A stretch of DNA of 64,000 nucleotides from JAUIAS01 sp030425395 (lineage in GTDB: Bacteria; Pseudomonadota; Alphaproteobacteria; Rhodobacterales; Rhodobacteraceae): NCBI GenBank assembly GCA_043553855.1, contig CP121336.1, positions 3,286,001 through 3,350,000 on the forward strand, in the 5' to 3' direction. The notes below the pieces were generated by a model, which was not told where the DNA came from, searched no databases, and saw only the letters and a list, made by a program, of their open reading frames with translations. Positions 33,550-42,572 of this stretch are shown in pieces; positions within the stretch are counted from its first letter, which is position 1; the number at the start of each line of letters is the position of its first letter. The translations under genes were made by a program, and so were the position numbers.

Positions 33550-33576
33550 CCCATTCCCCCAGAACGGAGACCTTCG

Positions 33577-34065
33577 ATGAGTTATCCCCAAAACACCCCG
33601 AGCGTGGATGACATGCTCAATATGCAGACTGGTGAACTGGCGCAGATGCCGGTGGAATTACTGGCCGGTCTGCAGGCTGAATTGGCCCACGCAACCAAGC
33701 AACTGCGCATGGCTACCGCGCGGTTCAACACGGCCCTTGAAGTGCGCTACGCCACCCGCGCTGCCGAGGCCCGTCGGGCCTGTGGAAAGGACACCGGCAC
33801 GGTGCGCCTCGCTGATGGCGATTATATCGTGGTCGCCGATCTGCCCAAACGCGTTGACTGGGACCAGCTTAAGCTTGCGCAGATCGCCAGGAACATTGCT
33901 GACAGCGGTGACGACCCGGCTGAGTTCATCGACACCAAGCTGACCGTCTCAGAACGCAAGTACGGTGCACTGCCTGAGGCCTGGCGCAAGGGCTTCGAGC
34001 CGGCGCGCACGGTGAAAGTGGGCGCGCTGAAGGTCTCTCTGGAGCCAACGGAGGCGCGGAAATGA
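33577..34065 (+). CDS. Conserved early phage protein
   Basis: This 162-residue protein has a helical N-terminal half with coiled-coil character (PVELLAGLQAELAHATKQLR). The second half contains VRLADGDYIVVADLPKRVDW and the segment ERKYGALPEAWRKGFEPART, a pattern I associate with proteins next to recombination genes in proteobacterial phages. GGAGA lies 9 nt upstream of the ATG. The stop overlaps the next start by 4 nt. Function unknown. Confidence 0.7.
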   Translation: MSYPQNTPSVDDMLNMQTGELAQMPVELLAGLQAELAHATKQLRMATARFNTALEVRYATRAAEARRACGKDTGTVRLADGDYIVVADLPKRVDWDQLKLAQIARNIADSGDDPAEFIDTKLTVSERKYGALPEAWRKGFEPARTVKVGALKVSLEPTEARK

Positions 34066-34913
34066 CCGCGCTCGCCCCAATCCCCTTGGTCGGTGAGAAC
34101 CTTCCCGGTTTGATTGATCGTGCCGCCACGATGTTGGCCAGCGCCAAGACAGCGGCGGAAGTGCTCGAAGCCCGTGAAGCAGCAGGCCTAGCCTATGATG
34201 TCGCCAAACGGGCCGCGCGGCTCAAAAACGCAAAAGCCGCCCATGATGATCTCGTGGCTGCCGCTCACCGCGCGCAGGCTGATGCCCTCGAAATTGAAGC
34301 GGCTGCCAAGCGGCGTCTCGCGGATGAGTATGATGCCGCGCAAGAGCGTGGTGAAATTGCCCGGTTGGGGACCAATCAGTCGGATTTGGGTGTTTCTGGC
34401 GGGAACACCCGGCCTTCGACCGCTGCTGATATCGGGCTTTCGCGCAAAGCCATACATGATGCGCGCCTGATCCGCGACGCCGAAGCCGCCGACCCCGGCT
34501 TGGTGCGCCGCACCCTGGATGAACGCCTTGAACGTGGCGAAGAACCGACACGATCTGCGGTCCGCCGTGCGGCAGAGGATCGTCTTCAACGCTCGCTCGA
34601 CCGGCTGCAGCGCATTCATGAAAGCGTCCGCCGCCTCGAGGAAAACCGCCCGCCGCCGCTGACGCCGGAGATGCGGGCGCGCCAGATCGCGGTGTTTGGG
34701 ACGCAAGAGGACCGCGCGATCTGCGGCCGGATCGATGAGATCATCGAACGCATCGATGAACAGCCAAGCCCTCTCGAAGCGGTGCGCCGCGTTCCACCCG
34801 CGTCTCGCCATGCCATCGATACCGCGCCGATCCGACGCGCGGCGGTCTGGCTCACCGACTTCAGCACCCTTTACGAACAGGAGGTCCAAAATGGGACAAA
34901 TGCGACTGAATGA
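34062..34913 (+). CDS. Hypothetical helical phage protein
   Basis: This 283-residue, almost wholly helical and charged protein has a likely coiled coil at 30-115 (AAEVLEAREAAGLAYDVAKR, then EIEAAAKRRLADEYDAAQER) and further Arg/Glu-rich helices to about 210. A central part STAADIGLSRKAIHDARLIR resembles a helix-turn-helix of the ParB/KorB type, followed by ERLERGEEPTRSAVRRAAED. It could bind DNA. It is coupled to the preceding gene by 4 nt. Confidence 0.65.
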   Translation: MTALAPIPLVGENLPGLIDRAATMLASAKTAAEVLEAREAAGLAYDVAKRAARLKNAKAAHDDLVAAAHRAQADALEIEAAAKRRLADEYDAAQERGEIARLGTNQSDLGVSGGNTRPSTAADIGLSRKAIHDARLIRDAEAADPGLVRRTLDERLERGEEPTRSAVRRAAEDRLQRSLDRLQRIHESVRRLEENRPPPLTPEMRARQIAVFGTQEDRAICGRIDEIIERIDEQPSPLEAVRRVPPASRHAIDTAPIRRAAVWLTDFSTLYEQEVQNGTNATE

Positions 34914-35385
34914 CGTTGTCGCCGAGATAGTCGGCGAAGTGATCGCGGGACGCGCGATCAACAAGCGGCAGGCGGCTGTTAACCGCTGGGACGATATCGA
35001 TGCGGATGGCCAGTATCTCGCTGGGATCGATGGCGTTGTCGACCGCATCGACACGCGGGCACGCCGCCTGAAGCTCAGGGCAGAAAAGGCAGCCACGCCA
35101 GCGCAAACGGAATTGCCGTTTTCATTGCCGGTGGCAGTTGCCATGGACCTCGAGGGCACGACGCTGGTCTCGACACGCCAGTTGACGCGCGCCGAATTTG
35201 CTCGGGCCATCGAGATCCGGCACCTTCAAATTGCCCATGATAGTGCGGCATTGCGTGAATGGCGCGAGGCTCTGCGTCAGGCCAATCAGTTCTGGGCCGA
35301 CCACCCGGACTGGAGCTTCGGTGACTGCCTTGATGCCATTTTGGCAAAGGGCGGCCCCACGCTTGGTGGGGAGGCAGTGCAATGA
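34891..35385 (+). CDS. Hypothetical early phage protein
   Basis: This 164-residue protein starts MGQMRLNDVVAEIVGEVIAG, preceded by CAGGAGGT 5-12 nt upstream. It overlaps the previous gene by 23 nt. The N-terminal part is helical (INKRQAAVNRWDDIDADGQY). A middle TPAQTELPFSLPVAVAM is followed by a C-terminal helix pair ending WSFGDCLDAILAKGG. No domain recognised. It is coupled by a 4-nt overlap to the next small gene. Confidence 0.65.
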   Translation: MGQMRLNDVVAEIVGEVIAGRAINKRQAAVNRWDDIDADGQYLAGIDGVVDRIDTRARRLKLRAEKAATPAQTELPFSLPVAVAMDLEGTTLVSTRQLTRAEFARAIEIRHLQIAHDSAALREWREALRQANQFWADHPDWSFGDCLDAILAKGGPTLGGEAVQ

Positions 35386-35567
35386 AAACGCTGCCTCCCA
35401 AGCCCAACACTCCGGCTGCCGATCTCGCCCTGCTCGAAGAAAAGCGGCGCGCGATGCGTCGTCAGGCCCTCGCATATCTCGAGGAAGCCGACCGGCTCGA
35501 CGCGCTGTACGCGGCTGTGACTGGTAATGATCCGGCGGCTGCCGCGCGGGATGAGGTGCTGTCATGA
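35382..35567 (+). CDS. Small helical phage protein
   Basis: This 61-residue, mostly helical protein (LALLEEKRRAMRRQALAYLE EADRL) lies between two genes with 4-nt overlaps on both sides, which supports its translation. Function unknown; its place before the Sak4-like gene suggests a role in phage recombination or simply coupling. Confidence 0.6.
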   Translation: MKTLPPKPNTPAADLALLEEKRRAMRRQALAYLEEADRLDALYAAVTGNDPAAAARDEVLS

Positions 35568-36460
35568 CCGGTGCGCTCCCCATCATCACCGCCGACCAGC
35601 GCATGGCAGAACACCGCGGCATCAAGGGCGTGATCTTTGGCCCGTCCGGGATCGGCAAGACATCGCTGCTCTGGACACTGTTGAACTCGACCACGCTGTT
35701 TTTCGACCTCGAGGCCGGAGACCTTGCGATCGAGGGGCTGGCCATTGATGCGATCCGGCCGCGGACCTGGACGGAATGCCGGGATTTTGCAGTGTTCATC
35801 GGTGGGCCCAACCCGGCACTGCGCGCCGATCAGCCCTACAGCCAAGCGCACTTCGAGGCGATCTGCGAGAAATACGGCGACCCAGCCGTGCTGGCCAAAT
35901 ACGACACAGTGTTCATCGACTCGATCACCGTGGCGGGTCGGCTCTGCTTTGGCTGGTGCAAGGGTCAGCCGGAGGCACTCTCAGAAAAGACAGGCAAGCC
36001 GGACGTGCGCGGGGCCTATGGGTTGCACGGTCGCGAGATGATCGCGTGGCTCACGCATCTGCAGCATACCCGCGGCAAGAATGTCTGGTTCGTGGGCATC
36101 CTCGATCAGAAGTTGGATGACTTCAATCGCAAGGTGTTCTCGCCGCAGATCGATGGCTCCAAGACCGGGCTCGAACTGCCCGGGATCGTCGACCAGGTCA
36201 TCACCATGACCGACATTGCAGACGAGGATGGAGCGCCTCAGCGCGGGTTTGTCTGTCACACGCTCAATCCCTGGGGTTTCCCGGCCAAGGATCGCTCCGG
36301 TCGCCTCGCAATGGTCGAACCCCCGCATCTTGGAAAGCTGATGGAGAAGATCCGGGGCCCGCTCATCCCTGCGGACCGCCGCCTTTCCTATGCGGCCCCG
36401 GAACCGCTGGCACCCCCAGCGGCGCAGGCCAACACCCCCTCCAACGACACCACCAACTGA
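35564..36460 (+). CDS. Sak4-like RecA-fold ATPase
   Basis: This 298-residue phage ATPase has Walker A in IFGPSGIGKTSLLWTL (near residue 25) and Walker B in KYDTVFIDSITVAGR (near 110). RGKNVWFVGILDQKLDDFNR and PGIVDQVITM complete the RecA core. The last 40 residues are Pro/Ala-rich and disordered. Sak4 proteins promote single-strand annealing with the phage SSB, which here is the next gene. It overlaps the previous gene by 4 nt. Confidence 0.85.
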   Translation: MTGALPIITADQRMAEHRGIKGVIFGPSGIGKTSLLWTLLNSTTLFFDLEAGDLAIEGLAIDAIRPRTWTECRDFAVFIGGPNPALRADQPYSQAHFEAICEKYGDPAVLAKYDTVFIDSITVAGRLCFGWCKGQPEALSEKTGKPDVRGAYGLHGREMIAWLTHLQHTRGKNVWFVGILDQKLDDFNRKVFSPQIDGSKTGLELPGIVDQVITMTDIADEDGAPQRGFVCHTLNPWGFPAKDRSGRLAMVEPPHLGKLMEKIRGPLIPADRRLSYAAPEPLAPPAAQANTPSNDTTN

Positions 36461-36473
36461 AAGGACTTCACGC

Positions 36474-37139
36474 ATGTCTCTCTGGAACGATTTCAACGAC
36501 GCGCAATCAAACAGCAATGTCATCCCGAAGGGTACGCTGGCCAAGGTACGCCTGACGCTGCGCCCCGGCGGGTATGACGACCCCAGCCAGGGCTGGACCG
36601 GCGGCTATGCCAAAAGGGGCAGCACAGGGTCTGTTTATCTTGATGCCGAATATACGGTGCTCGAAGGGCCCTATGCCAAGCGCAAGATCTGGTCGCTGAT
36701 CGGCCTTTACAGCCCCAATGGTCCGAACTGGGCGAATATGGGCCGCAGCCTTGTGCGGGGCATCCTCAATTCGTCGCGCGGCCTCTCGGACAAGGACAAT
36801 TCCCCCGAAGCTCAGGCACGCCGCCGCATCAACGGGTTCGCTGACCTTGATGGTCTGGAATTTGTCGCGCGGATCGATGTTGGCACGGACACCAACGGCG
36901 AGGACAAGAACGAGATCAAGAGTGCGGTGATGCCTGATCACCGTGATTATGCGCCGGTCATGGGGCACGTCGTGGCACCGGGCATGGCACCACAAATGCA
37001 GGCACCGGCCGCTTCTGCGCCACAGCATCAAGCTCCGGCTGCCACTTCGCAGGCACAGGGTCATCCGGCACCGGCGTCACAGCCACAGCAGACGCCCGCC
37101 GCACCGGGCTTCTCGGGCCGTCCGAGTTGGGCCGAGTGA
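36474..37139 (+). CDS. Phage single-strand DNA-binding-like protein
   Basis: This 221-residue protein has an OB-like N-terminal part (IPKGTLAKVRLTLRPGGYDD, VYLDAEYTVLEGPYAKRKIW, LEFVARIDVGTDTNGEDKNE). A low-complexity Pro/Gln/Ala/His linker follows from about residue 165, and the tail ends GFSGRPSWAE. The order matches SSB-like proteins (DUF669-type) that accompany Sak4 recombinases; the acidic or aromatic end probably binds partner proteins. ATG 36474 lies after AAAGGA; the frame upstream belongs to the neighbour gene. Confidence 0.75.
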   Translation: MSLWNDFNDAQSNSNVIPKGTLAKVRLTLRPGGYDDPSQGWTGGYAKRGSTGSVYLDAEYTVLEGPYAKRKIWSLIGLYSPNGPNWANMGRSLVRGILNSSRGLSDKDNSPEAQARRRINGFADLDGLEFVARIDVGTDTNGEDKNEIKSAVMPDHRDYAPVMGHVVAPGMAPQMQAPAASAPQHQAPAATSQAQGHPAPASQPQQTPAAPGFSGRPSWAE

Positions 37140-37151
37140 GGGGGCAGAACC

Positions 37152-38843
37152 ATGCGATTGCGTCCCCGCCAGAAACTCTTCGTCGAGCGCAGCCTGTCTG
37201 CGCTCGGCACCCGCGACAACACGCTCGGCATCGCGCCGACCGGAGCGGGCAAGACGATCATGCTGTCGGCGGTCACCGGCGAGAGCATTGGAAACAGCCA
37301 GGCCAAGGCCTGCGTGCTGGCCCACCGCGACGAACTGACGGTCCAAAACCGGGAAAAGTTCGGCCGGGTCAATCCTGCGATCACCACCTCGGTGGTGGAT
37401 GCTACCAGCAAATCCTGGGGCGGCCAGGTGACCTTCGCCATGGTCCCGACGCTGACGCGGGAGCGCAATCTGGCCGCCATGCCGAAACTGGACCTTTTGG
37501 TCATAGATGAAGCGCATCACGCCGTGGCCGATAGTTATCGCCGCATCATCGACCATGTGCGCAATGCCAATCCGGAGGCACGCATCTTCGGGGTGACCGC
37601 CACGCCCAATCGCGGCGACAAGAAAGGCCTGCGCGCGGTCTTTGACAATGTCGCCGATCAGGTGCGCTTGGGTGAGCTAATCGCCTCCGGGCACCTCGTG
37701 CCACCGCGCACCTTCGTCATCGATGTTGGCGTGCAGGACAAGTTGCGGGCCGTGCGTAAGACCGTGTCGGATTTCGACATGTCCGAGGTGGCTGAGATCA
37801 TGGACCGCGCGCCGATCACCGAGGAGGTGATCCGCCATTGGCAGGAAAAAGCCGCAGACCGCCAGACGGTGGTGTTCTGCTCCACTGTTGCCCACGCCGC
37901 GCATGTGGCCGAAGCCTTCAATGCGGCGGGCATCCCGACAGGCCTGATCCATGGCGATCTGCCCGGAGAGGAACGGCGTAACATTCTTGCCGCTTTTGCC
38001 GCTGGCGAAATCCGCGTCATCACCAACGTGGCGGTGCTCACTGAGGGCTGGGATCATCCGCCCACCTCCTGCGTCGTGCTACTGCGCCCAAGTTCTTACA
38101 AATCGACCATGATCCAGATGGTGGGCCGTGGGCTGCGCACCGTGGATCCGATCGAGCATCCCGGCGTGGTCAAGTCCGACTGCGTGGTGCTGGATTTTGG
38201 CACCTCGAGCCTGACCCACGGCACGCTGGAGCAGGACGTCGATCTGGAGGGCAAGACCACAAGCGGCGAGGCACCCTCGAAAACCTGTCCGTCCTGCACT
38301 GCCAATATTCCGCTGGCGTCGCGCGAATGCCCGATCTGCGGGGAGGTCTTGGTTGAGGATGAGGGTGAAACCCTTGAAGGGGCCCTTGGCGGTGCGCTTT
38401 CTGGCTTTCTGATGACCGAGATTGATCTGCTGAAGCGCTCAAGCTTTGAGTGGGTCGATCTCTTCGACACAGAGGATGCGCTTCTGGCGACGGGCTTTTC
38501 GGCCTGGGGCGGGATCTTCTGGCTGGAGGGCCTCTGGTACGGTGTCGGTGGTGCACGCGGGGTGCAGCCGCAGCTGCTGGGTATTGGCGAGCGCAGCGTG
38601 TGCCTGGCGCAGGCTGATGACTGGCTGAACGATCACGAGACCGATGAGAGCGCCTTCAAGACGCGCGCCTGGCTGAACCAGCCTGCCACGGAAAAGCAGC
38701 TGCAATACCTTACGGCCGCAGCGCGCAGCGACTTCAGCCTCACCCGTTACAAGGCCTCGGCCTTGATGACCTTCGGGTTCAACAAGAGCGCCATTCGCGG
38801 GCTGATCCTGAGCGCGGCCCCGACTGCGCGGGAGGCCGCATGA
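37152..38843 (+). CDS. Superfamily 2 DEAD/DEAH-box helicase
   Basis: This 563-residue helicase has motif I IAPTGAGKTIMLS (near residue 30), Ia CVLAHRDEL, II VIDEAHHAV, III FGVTATPNRGD, and in the second RecA domain VVFCSTVAHAAHVAEAF and motif VI IQMVGRGLRTVDP. A zinc ribbon (CPSCTANIPLASRECPICGE, about residues 378-397) and a C-terminal region specific to phage helicases follow. It probably unwinds branched or replicating phage DNA. It follows the SSB gene after 12 nt and overlaps the next by 4. Confidence 0.92.
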   Translation: MRLRPRQKLFVERSLSALGTRDNTLGIAPTGAGKTIMLSAVTGESIGNSQAKACVLAHRDELTVQNREKFGRVNPAITTSVVDATSKSWGGQVTFAMVPTLTRERNLAAMPKLDLLVIDEAHHAVADSYRRIIDHVRNANPEARIFGVTATPNRGDKKGLRAVFDNVADQVRLGELIASGHLVPPRTFVIDVGVQDKLRAVRKTVSDFDMSEVAEIMDRAPITEEVIRHWQEKAADRQTVVFCSTVAHAAHVAEAFNAAGIPTGLIHGDLPGEERRNILAAFAAGEIRVITNVAVLTEGWDHPPTSCVVLLRPSSYKSTMIQMVGRGLRTVDPIEHPGVVKSDCVVLDFGTSSLTHGTLEQDVDLEGKTTSGEAPSKTCPSCTANIPLASRECPICGEVLVEDEGETLEGALGGALSGFLMTEIDLLKRSSFEWVDLFDTEDALLATGFSAWGGIFWLEGLWYGVGGARGVQPQLLGIGERSVCLAQADDWLNDHETDESAFKTRAWLNQPATEKQLQYLTAAARSDFSLTRYKASALMTFGFNKSAIRGLILSAAPTAREAA

Positions 38844-39268
38844 GCCATGTCGCGCAAATCGCATCCCCGTCCGCATCGCCTGCGGATTGCCCGGGCTTTG
38901 ATCACCTCTGGCATCCGCGCGGCACGCTCTGCGCCGTCTGCACATCCCGCACCCGCGGCTTCGGTTGGTTCGATCCGCACCAGCCGCGCGGCAAACGCAC
39001 ATACCGCTGGTTCTGCTCAATGCAATGCCAGGCAGCCTTCAACCGAAAAGCGAAAAGAGGACTGAGCATGGTCGATTTTACCGAAGACGAAACCCAAGCG
39101 CTGCCTGCCGTGATGCGCGCGCTCGGCCTGGAAATGGAACGGATCGGCTGGGACCGCCCGCTGGGGCAGTTGAACCAGAACGAAATGCACCGGCTGATCG
39201 TCATCACCGTCGAGGCCTTTCGTGCCGAGATGGCCGAGATCACCAGCCAATCGGAGGTGCCGTTTTGA
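38840..39268 (+). CDS. Zinc-binding phage protein (DUF6511-like)
   Basis: This 142-residue protein has a zinc-finger-like N-terminal half: CAVCTSR near residue 31, WFDPHQPRGKRTYRWFCSMQ and C at about 60-63 (CSMQC). A helical C-terminal part MRALGLEMERIGWDRPLGQL and EMHRLIVITVEAFRAEMAEI follows. I associate the arrangement with DUF6511 in alphaproteobacterial phages, without certainty. It is coupled to the helicase and to the exonuclease by overlaps and may help either. Confidence 0.65.
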   Translation: MSHVAQIASPSASPADCPGFDHLWHPRGTLCAVCTSRTRGFGWFDPHQPRGKRTYRWFCSMQCQAAFNRKAKRGLSMVDFTEDETQALPAVMRALGLEMERIGWDRPLGQLNQNEMHRLIVITVEAFRAEMAEITSQSEVPF

Positions 39269-40035
39269 CCCTCGATTTCAATCACAAACCCAGCTTCTCT
39301 GAACGCGTCAACGAGACCATTGATGCGGCCCTGACGTCCGAGAATGCGGCAAGGACGCCCCGTGATTACCTCGGGGGTTCCCGCCTTGGCCATGCCTGCG
39401 AACGCGCCCTGCAGTTTGAATGCACCCACACGCCGAAGGACGAGGGTCAGGACTTTTCAGGCCAGGTCCTGCGCATCTTCGCCATCGGGCACGAGCTGGA
39501 AGAGCTGGCTATCCGCTGGCTGCGCGGCGCGGGGTTTGATCTCTACACCCAAAAAGGCAATCGGCCAGACGGTGGCCAGTTCGGCTTTTCTGTCGCGGGT
39601 GGGCGCATTCGCGGTCATGTCGATGGCATCATCGCGGCCGGCCCTGACGGTTTCGGCCTTGCTGTCCCCGCGCTCTGGGAATGCAAAACCATGAACGCGA
39701 AGAACTGGCGCACCTGCGTCAAGGACGGGGTGACCAAATCGAAGCCGGTCTATGCCGCCCAGATCGCCGTCTATCAAGCTTACATGGAAGCAAGCGTGCC
39801 CGGCATCAGCGCCGCACCCGCCGTGTTCACCGCCATCAACAAGGACACGGCAGAGATGCACCACGAGTTGGTGCCATTCGATGCCGATCTGGCGCAGCGC
39901 ATGTCTGACCGCGGCGTCCGGATCCTGCAAGCCACTGACGCGGGGGAATTGCTGCCGCGCGTGGCCGCCAACCGCGACTTTTTCGAATGCCGGTTCTGCT
40001 CCTGGGCAGAGCGCTGCTGGGGGCTGCCGACATGA
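39265..40035 (+). CDS. PD-(D/E)XK phage exonuclease (Cas4-like)
   Basis: This 256-residue nuclease has the catalytic residues in GRIRGHVDGII (D) and PALWECKTM (E-x-K, about residue 140). A helical QIAVYQAYMEA follows. Cysteines near both ends (GHACERALQFEC at the N-terminus, FFECRFCSWAERC at the C-terminus) resemble the Fe-S cluster of Cas4/AddB nucleases. The start is TTG 39265, overlapping the previous stop (TTGA), with GGAGG at 39253-39257, 7 nt before it; no ATG is suitably placed. Together with Sak4 and SSB it forms the phage recombination module. Confidence 0.85.
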   Translation: MTLDFNHKPSFSERVNETIDAALTSENAARTPRDYLGGSRLGHACERALQFECTHTPKDEGQDFSGQVLRIFAIGHELEELAIRWLRGAGFDLYTQKGNRPDGGQFGFSVAGGRIRGHVDGIIAAGPDGFGLAVPALWECKTMNAKNWRTCVKDGVTKSKPVYAAQIAVYQAYMEASVPGISAAPAVFTAINKDTAEMHHELVPFDADLAQRMSDRGVRILQATDAGELLPRVAANRDFFECRFCSWAERCWGLPT

Positions 40036-42440
40036 CGGATGCCCCGAAAGACCCGCCCGACACCCGAAAAAAACCTGAGGATGCTGACATGAGTACAGAC
40101 CACGACGAACCAAAAAAACCATCGGCCGACACGGAACCCTCGGATCCCCCGAAAGAAAACCTCGTCCATTTCAACCCGTGGCGCGATTTCAACGACGCAG
40201 CGCCACAGATCGACGTGTTCGGCGATGAGCCGGACCCCGAGCAGATCGCCCAGTTCATGGAGGTTGTCTTCGGCTATTGTGACGGGCTGATCCCGGTGCG
40301 CAGTTTCATCGACAAGGGGCAGGGCTTTGATGGTCGCCCGCATAACATCTGGATTGATGCCGGTGAAAATGTCACCGACAAGATGACCACCTTTTCCAAT
40401 TGGGCGGCACGCGAAGGGGCAGCCGTCTATGTCATCCCCGGCACTGTAGCCGCGCCCGGACAGGCCAAGGCCGCTGACATCCTGCAGATGCAGGCTGTGG
40501 TGGTCGATATCGACACGGGCGACATTGCCGCCAAGCGGTCGCATCTCGAGCGCCATCTCGGCTCACCCACGATGGTGGTGGAAAGTGGCGGTGTGACGCC
40601 AGAGGGCCAGCGCAAGGCGCATGTGTGGTGGAAGCTGACCGAGCCTGCCGAGGGCAGCGACATCGCGCGTGTGACCCGTATCCGCGGTGACATTGCCGCC
40701 AAGGTTGGCGGAGATATGCATTTTCGCTCAGCCCACCAGCCGATCCGAGTGGCAGGCTCGGTCTATTACAAGAACAGCCTGAAAACGCTGGTGCGCATTG
40801 TTGCGCTGAACGCCGATCTCGAGCGCGATCTTGGCGAGTTTACGGAAGCCGTCACCGACATGCCGCCTGCGCCGGGCGTGTCGCTTCAGCCCGACTTCGC
40901 CACGCCCGACAAGCCTGCCATCGATGATGTGCTGGTCACCCCGGTGCGCGAGAGCGCGCAGGATGACTGGTCGCGCTTTGAAGGGGCCTCGGCCGCCATC
41001 GGGTATTTCATCCGCATGGTCCATGAGGGCCGGATGTCGAAAGACGAAGGTTGGGAGGGCATCTGCGGCTACAACGCCGCGATGCTGCGGCCGCAGTGGA
41101 CGGTGGAGCGGCTGAAGCGCGAGTCCGAACGGCTCTGGGCCCGCCATGTCGAAAAATACGGACCGCCCTTGATCCGTCTCGACAGCGCCGCCCCTGCGCC
41201 AAATGAAATGCCTGCCTTCACGCTTGGCGCGCTGCTGGATGACGACAGCCCTATGCCTGCCGACATCATCGCACCCCGCGTGCTGACACCCGGTGGGCTC
41301 CTGGTCCTTGGTGGTGCACCCAAGGTCGGCAAGAGCGATCTGCTGATCTCCTGGCTTGTTCACATGGCAGCGGGCGTGCCGTTTCTCGACTTCACACCAC
41401 CGCGACCTCTGCGGGTGTTCTACCTGCAGGCCGAGATCCAGTACCACTATCTGCGCGAGCGGATGAAGCAAATCAGCCTGCCGAAAGAGGTTTTGACAGG
41501 CGCGCGGGACAATCTGGTGGCCACGCCAAAGCTGAACCTCTTGCTTGATGTTGAGGGCAGTGTGCGTGTCGCGGCGGCCATCCAGCGGGCATTCCCTTCA
41601 GAGCCCGTTGACATTATCTGCATCGACCCGATCCGGAACCTTTTCGACGGTGGCCCCGAGGGCGGTGGCGAAAATGATAACAGCGCCATGATGTTCTTCC
41701 TGAAAGACCGGGTGGAGGTTCTGCGCGATCACATCAATCCCGACTGCGGTGTCATTCTTGCCCACCACACCAAGAAGCTCAGCAAACAGCAGGTAAAAGA
41801 TGATCCGTTTCTGGCGCTCTCCGGCGCCAGCGCCCTGCGTGGGTTCTACACCTCTGGACTGATCCTGCACCGTCCTGATGAGGATGCCCGCGAGCGCAAG
41901 CTGGAGATCGAACTGCGCAACGGGCCAGCGTTGGACCCCAAGCTGATCGACAAGGTGAAGGGCGAATGGGTCGAGATCAACCCGATGAACGAGCGGTTGG
42001 TTCGTCAGGAGACCGGAGCGAAGCATGACGCCGAGCGGGACCGGAAACGGGACGTGATCCTTCGCCTGCTGTTCGATGAAGCTGCCGAGGGGCGCATCTA
42101 CACGTCAACGCAGTTCGGCGCTGGCTTCGAAAATCAGCATGGCCTCGGCAGCGAATTCACCATTCGGCAGCGGATCAATGTTCTGGCCACAAAAGGCTTC
42201 GTGAAGTTCCGCCGCGATCTGATCGACCAAGGGTTCCCCGCGACCAAGTCGCACTTCGGCTATCTCTGCGTTGAAGGCATGCGGTTCGGCCGTGATCCAG
42301 TGATCGACCCCGAGACCGGTGAGGTTCTGGCTGAAGGCGAACTGGTCCTGCCGAGCCACTTCAAATGCCCCCATTCCGGACGCGCCAGGGAGGTCGAAAA
42401 CCCCGCCGTCTGGGTCTTTCCAGAGGGGGGCGATGACTGA
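40032..42440 (+). CDS. Phage primase-helicase (RepA-like AAA ATPase)
   Basis: This 802-residue protein begins with a polar segment. A primase-like region at about 80-260 contains VVVDIDTGDIAAKRSHLERH, TMVVESGGVTP and AHVWWKLTEPAE. A RecA/RepA-type ATPase with Walker A LVLGGAPKVGKSDLLISWL near 425, Walker B IICIDPIRNLF and the sensor VILAHHTKKLSK follows, and then a winged-helix-like end. It probably initiates phage replication as a combined primase and hexameric helicase. The ATG overlaps the exonuclease stop (ATGA). The repeat cluster directly downstream (42450-42552) may be its origin. Confidence 0.85.
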   Translation: MTDAPKDPPDTRKKPEDADMSTDHDEPKKPSADTEPSDPPKENLVHFNPWRDFNDAAPQIDVFGDEPDPEQIAQFMEVVFGYCDGLIPVRSFIDKGQGFDGRPHNIWIDAGENVTDKMTTFSNWAAREGAAVYVIPGTVAAPGQAKAADILQMQAVVVDIDTGDIAAKRSHLERHLGSPTMVVESGGVTPEGQRKAHVWWKLTEPAEGSDIARVTRIRGDIAAKVGGDMHFRSAHQPIRVAGSVYYKNSLKTLVRIVALNADLERDLGEFTEAVTDMPPAPGVSLQPDFATPDKPAIDDVLVTPVRESAQDDWSRFEGASAAIGYFIRMVHEGRMSKDEGWEGICGYNAAMLRPQWTVERLKRESERLWARHVEKYGPPLIRLDSAAPAPNEMPAFTLGALLDDDSPMPADIIAPRVLTPGGLLVLGGAPKVGKSDLLISWLVHMAAGVPFLDFTPPRPLRVFYLQAEIQYHYLRERMKQISLPKEVLTGARDNLVATPKLNLLLDVEGSVRVAAAIQRAFPSEPVDIICIDPIRNLFDGGPEGGGENDNSAMMFFLKDRVEVLRDHINPDCGVILAHHTKKLSKQQVKDDPFLALSGASALRGFYTSGLILHRPDEDARERKLEIELRNGPALDPKLIDKVKGEWVEINPMNERLVRQETGAKHDAERDRKRDVILRLLFDEAAEGRIYTSTQFGAGFENQHGLGSEFTIRQRINVLATKGFVKFRRDLIDQGFPATKSHFGYLCVEGMRFGRDPVIDPETGEVLAEGELVLPSHFKCPHSGRAREVENPAVWVFPEGGDD

Positions 42441-42449
42441 TTTTGTCAT

Positions 42450-42552
42450 ATGACAGAGGCCACTGTCATCCTCATGCCTCTGTCATGAATCCAATGAAAT
42501 CAACAATTTACCGATGACGATGACAGAGGCCTCTGTCATGCCCCTCTGTCAT
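42450..42552. repeat. ATGACAGAGG inverted-repeat cluster (possible origin)
   Basis: The decamer ATGACAGAGG occurs at 42450-42459 and 42520-42529 and, inverted, at 42477-42486, 42530-42539 and 42543-42552, with a partial inverted copy at 42461-42469. Copies at 42520-42539 join to a perfect 20-bp palindrome. The stretch between (42487-42519) is AT-rich. Position after the primase-helicase gene and the repeat pattern fit a phage origin or a regulator binding cluster. Confidence 0.6.
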
Positions 42553-42572
42553 CAAAAACAGGAGAAAATAAC

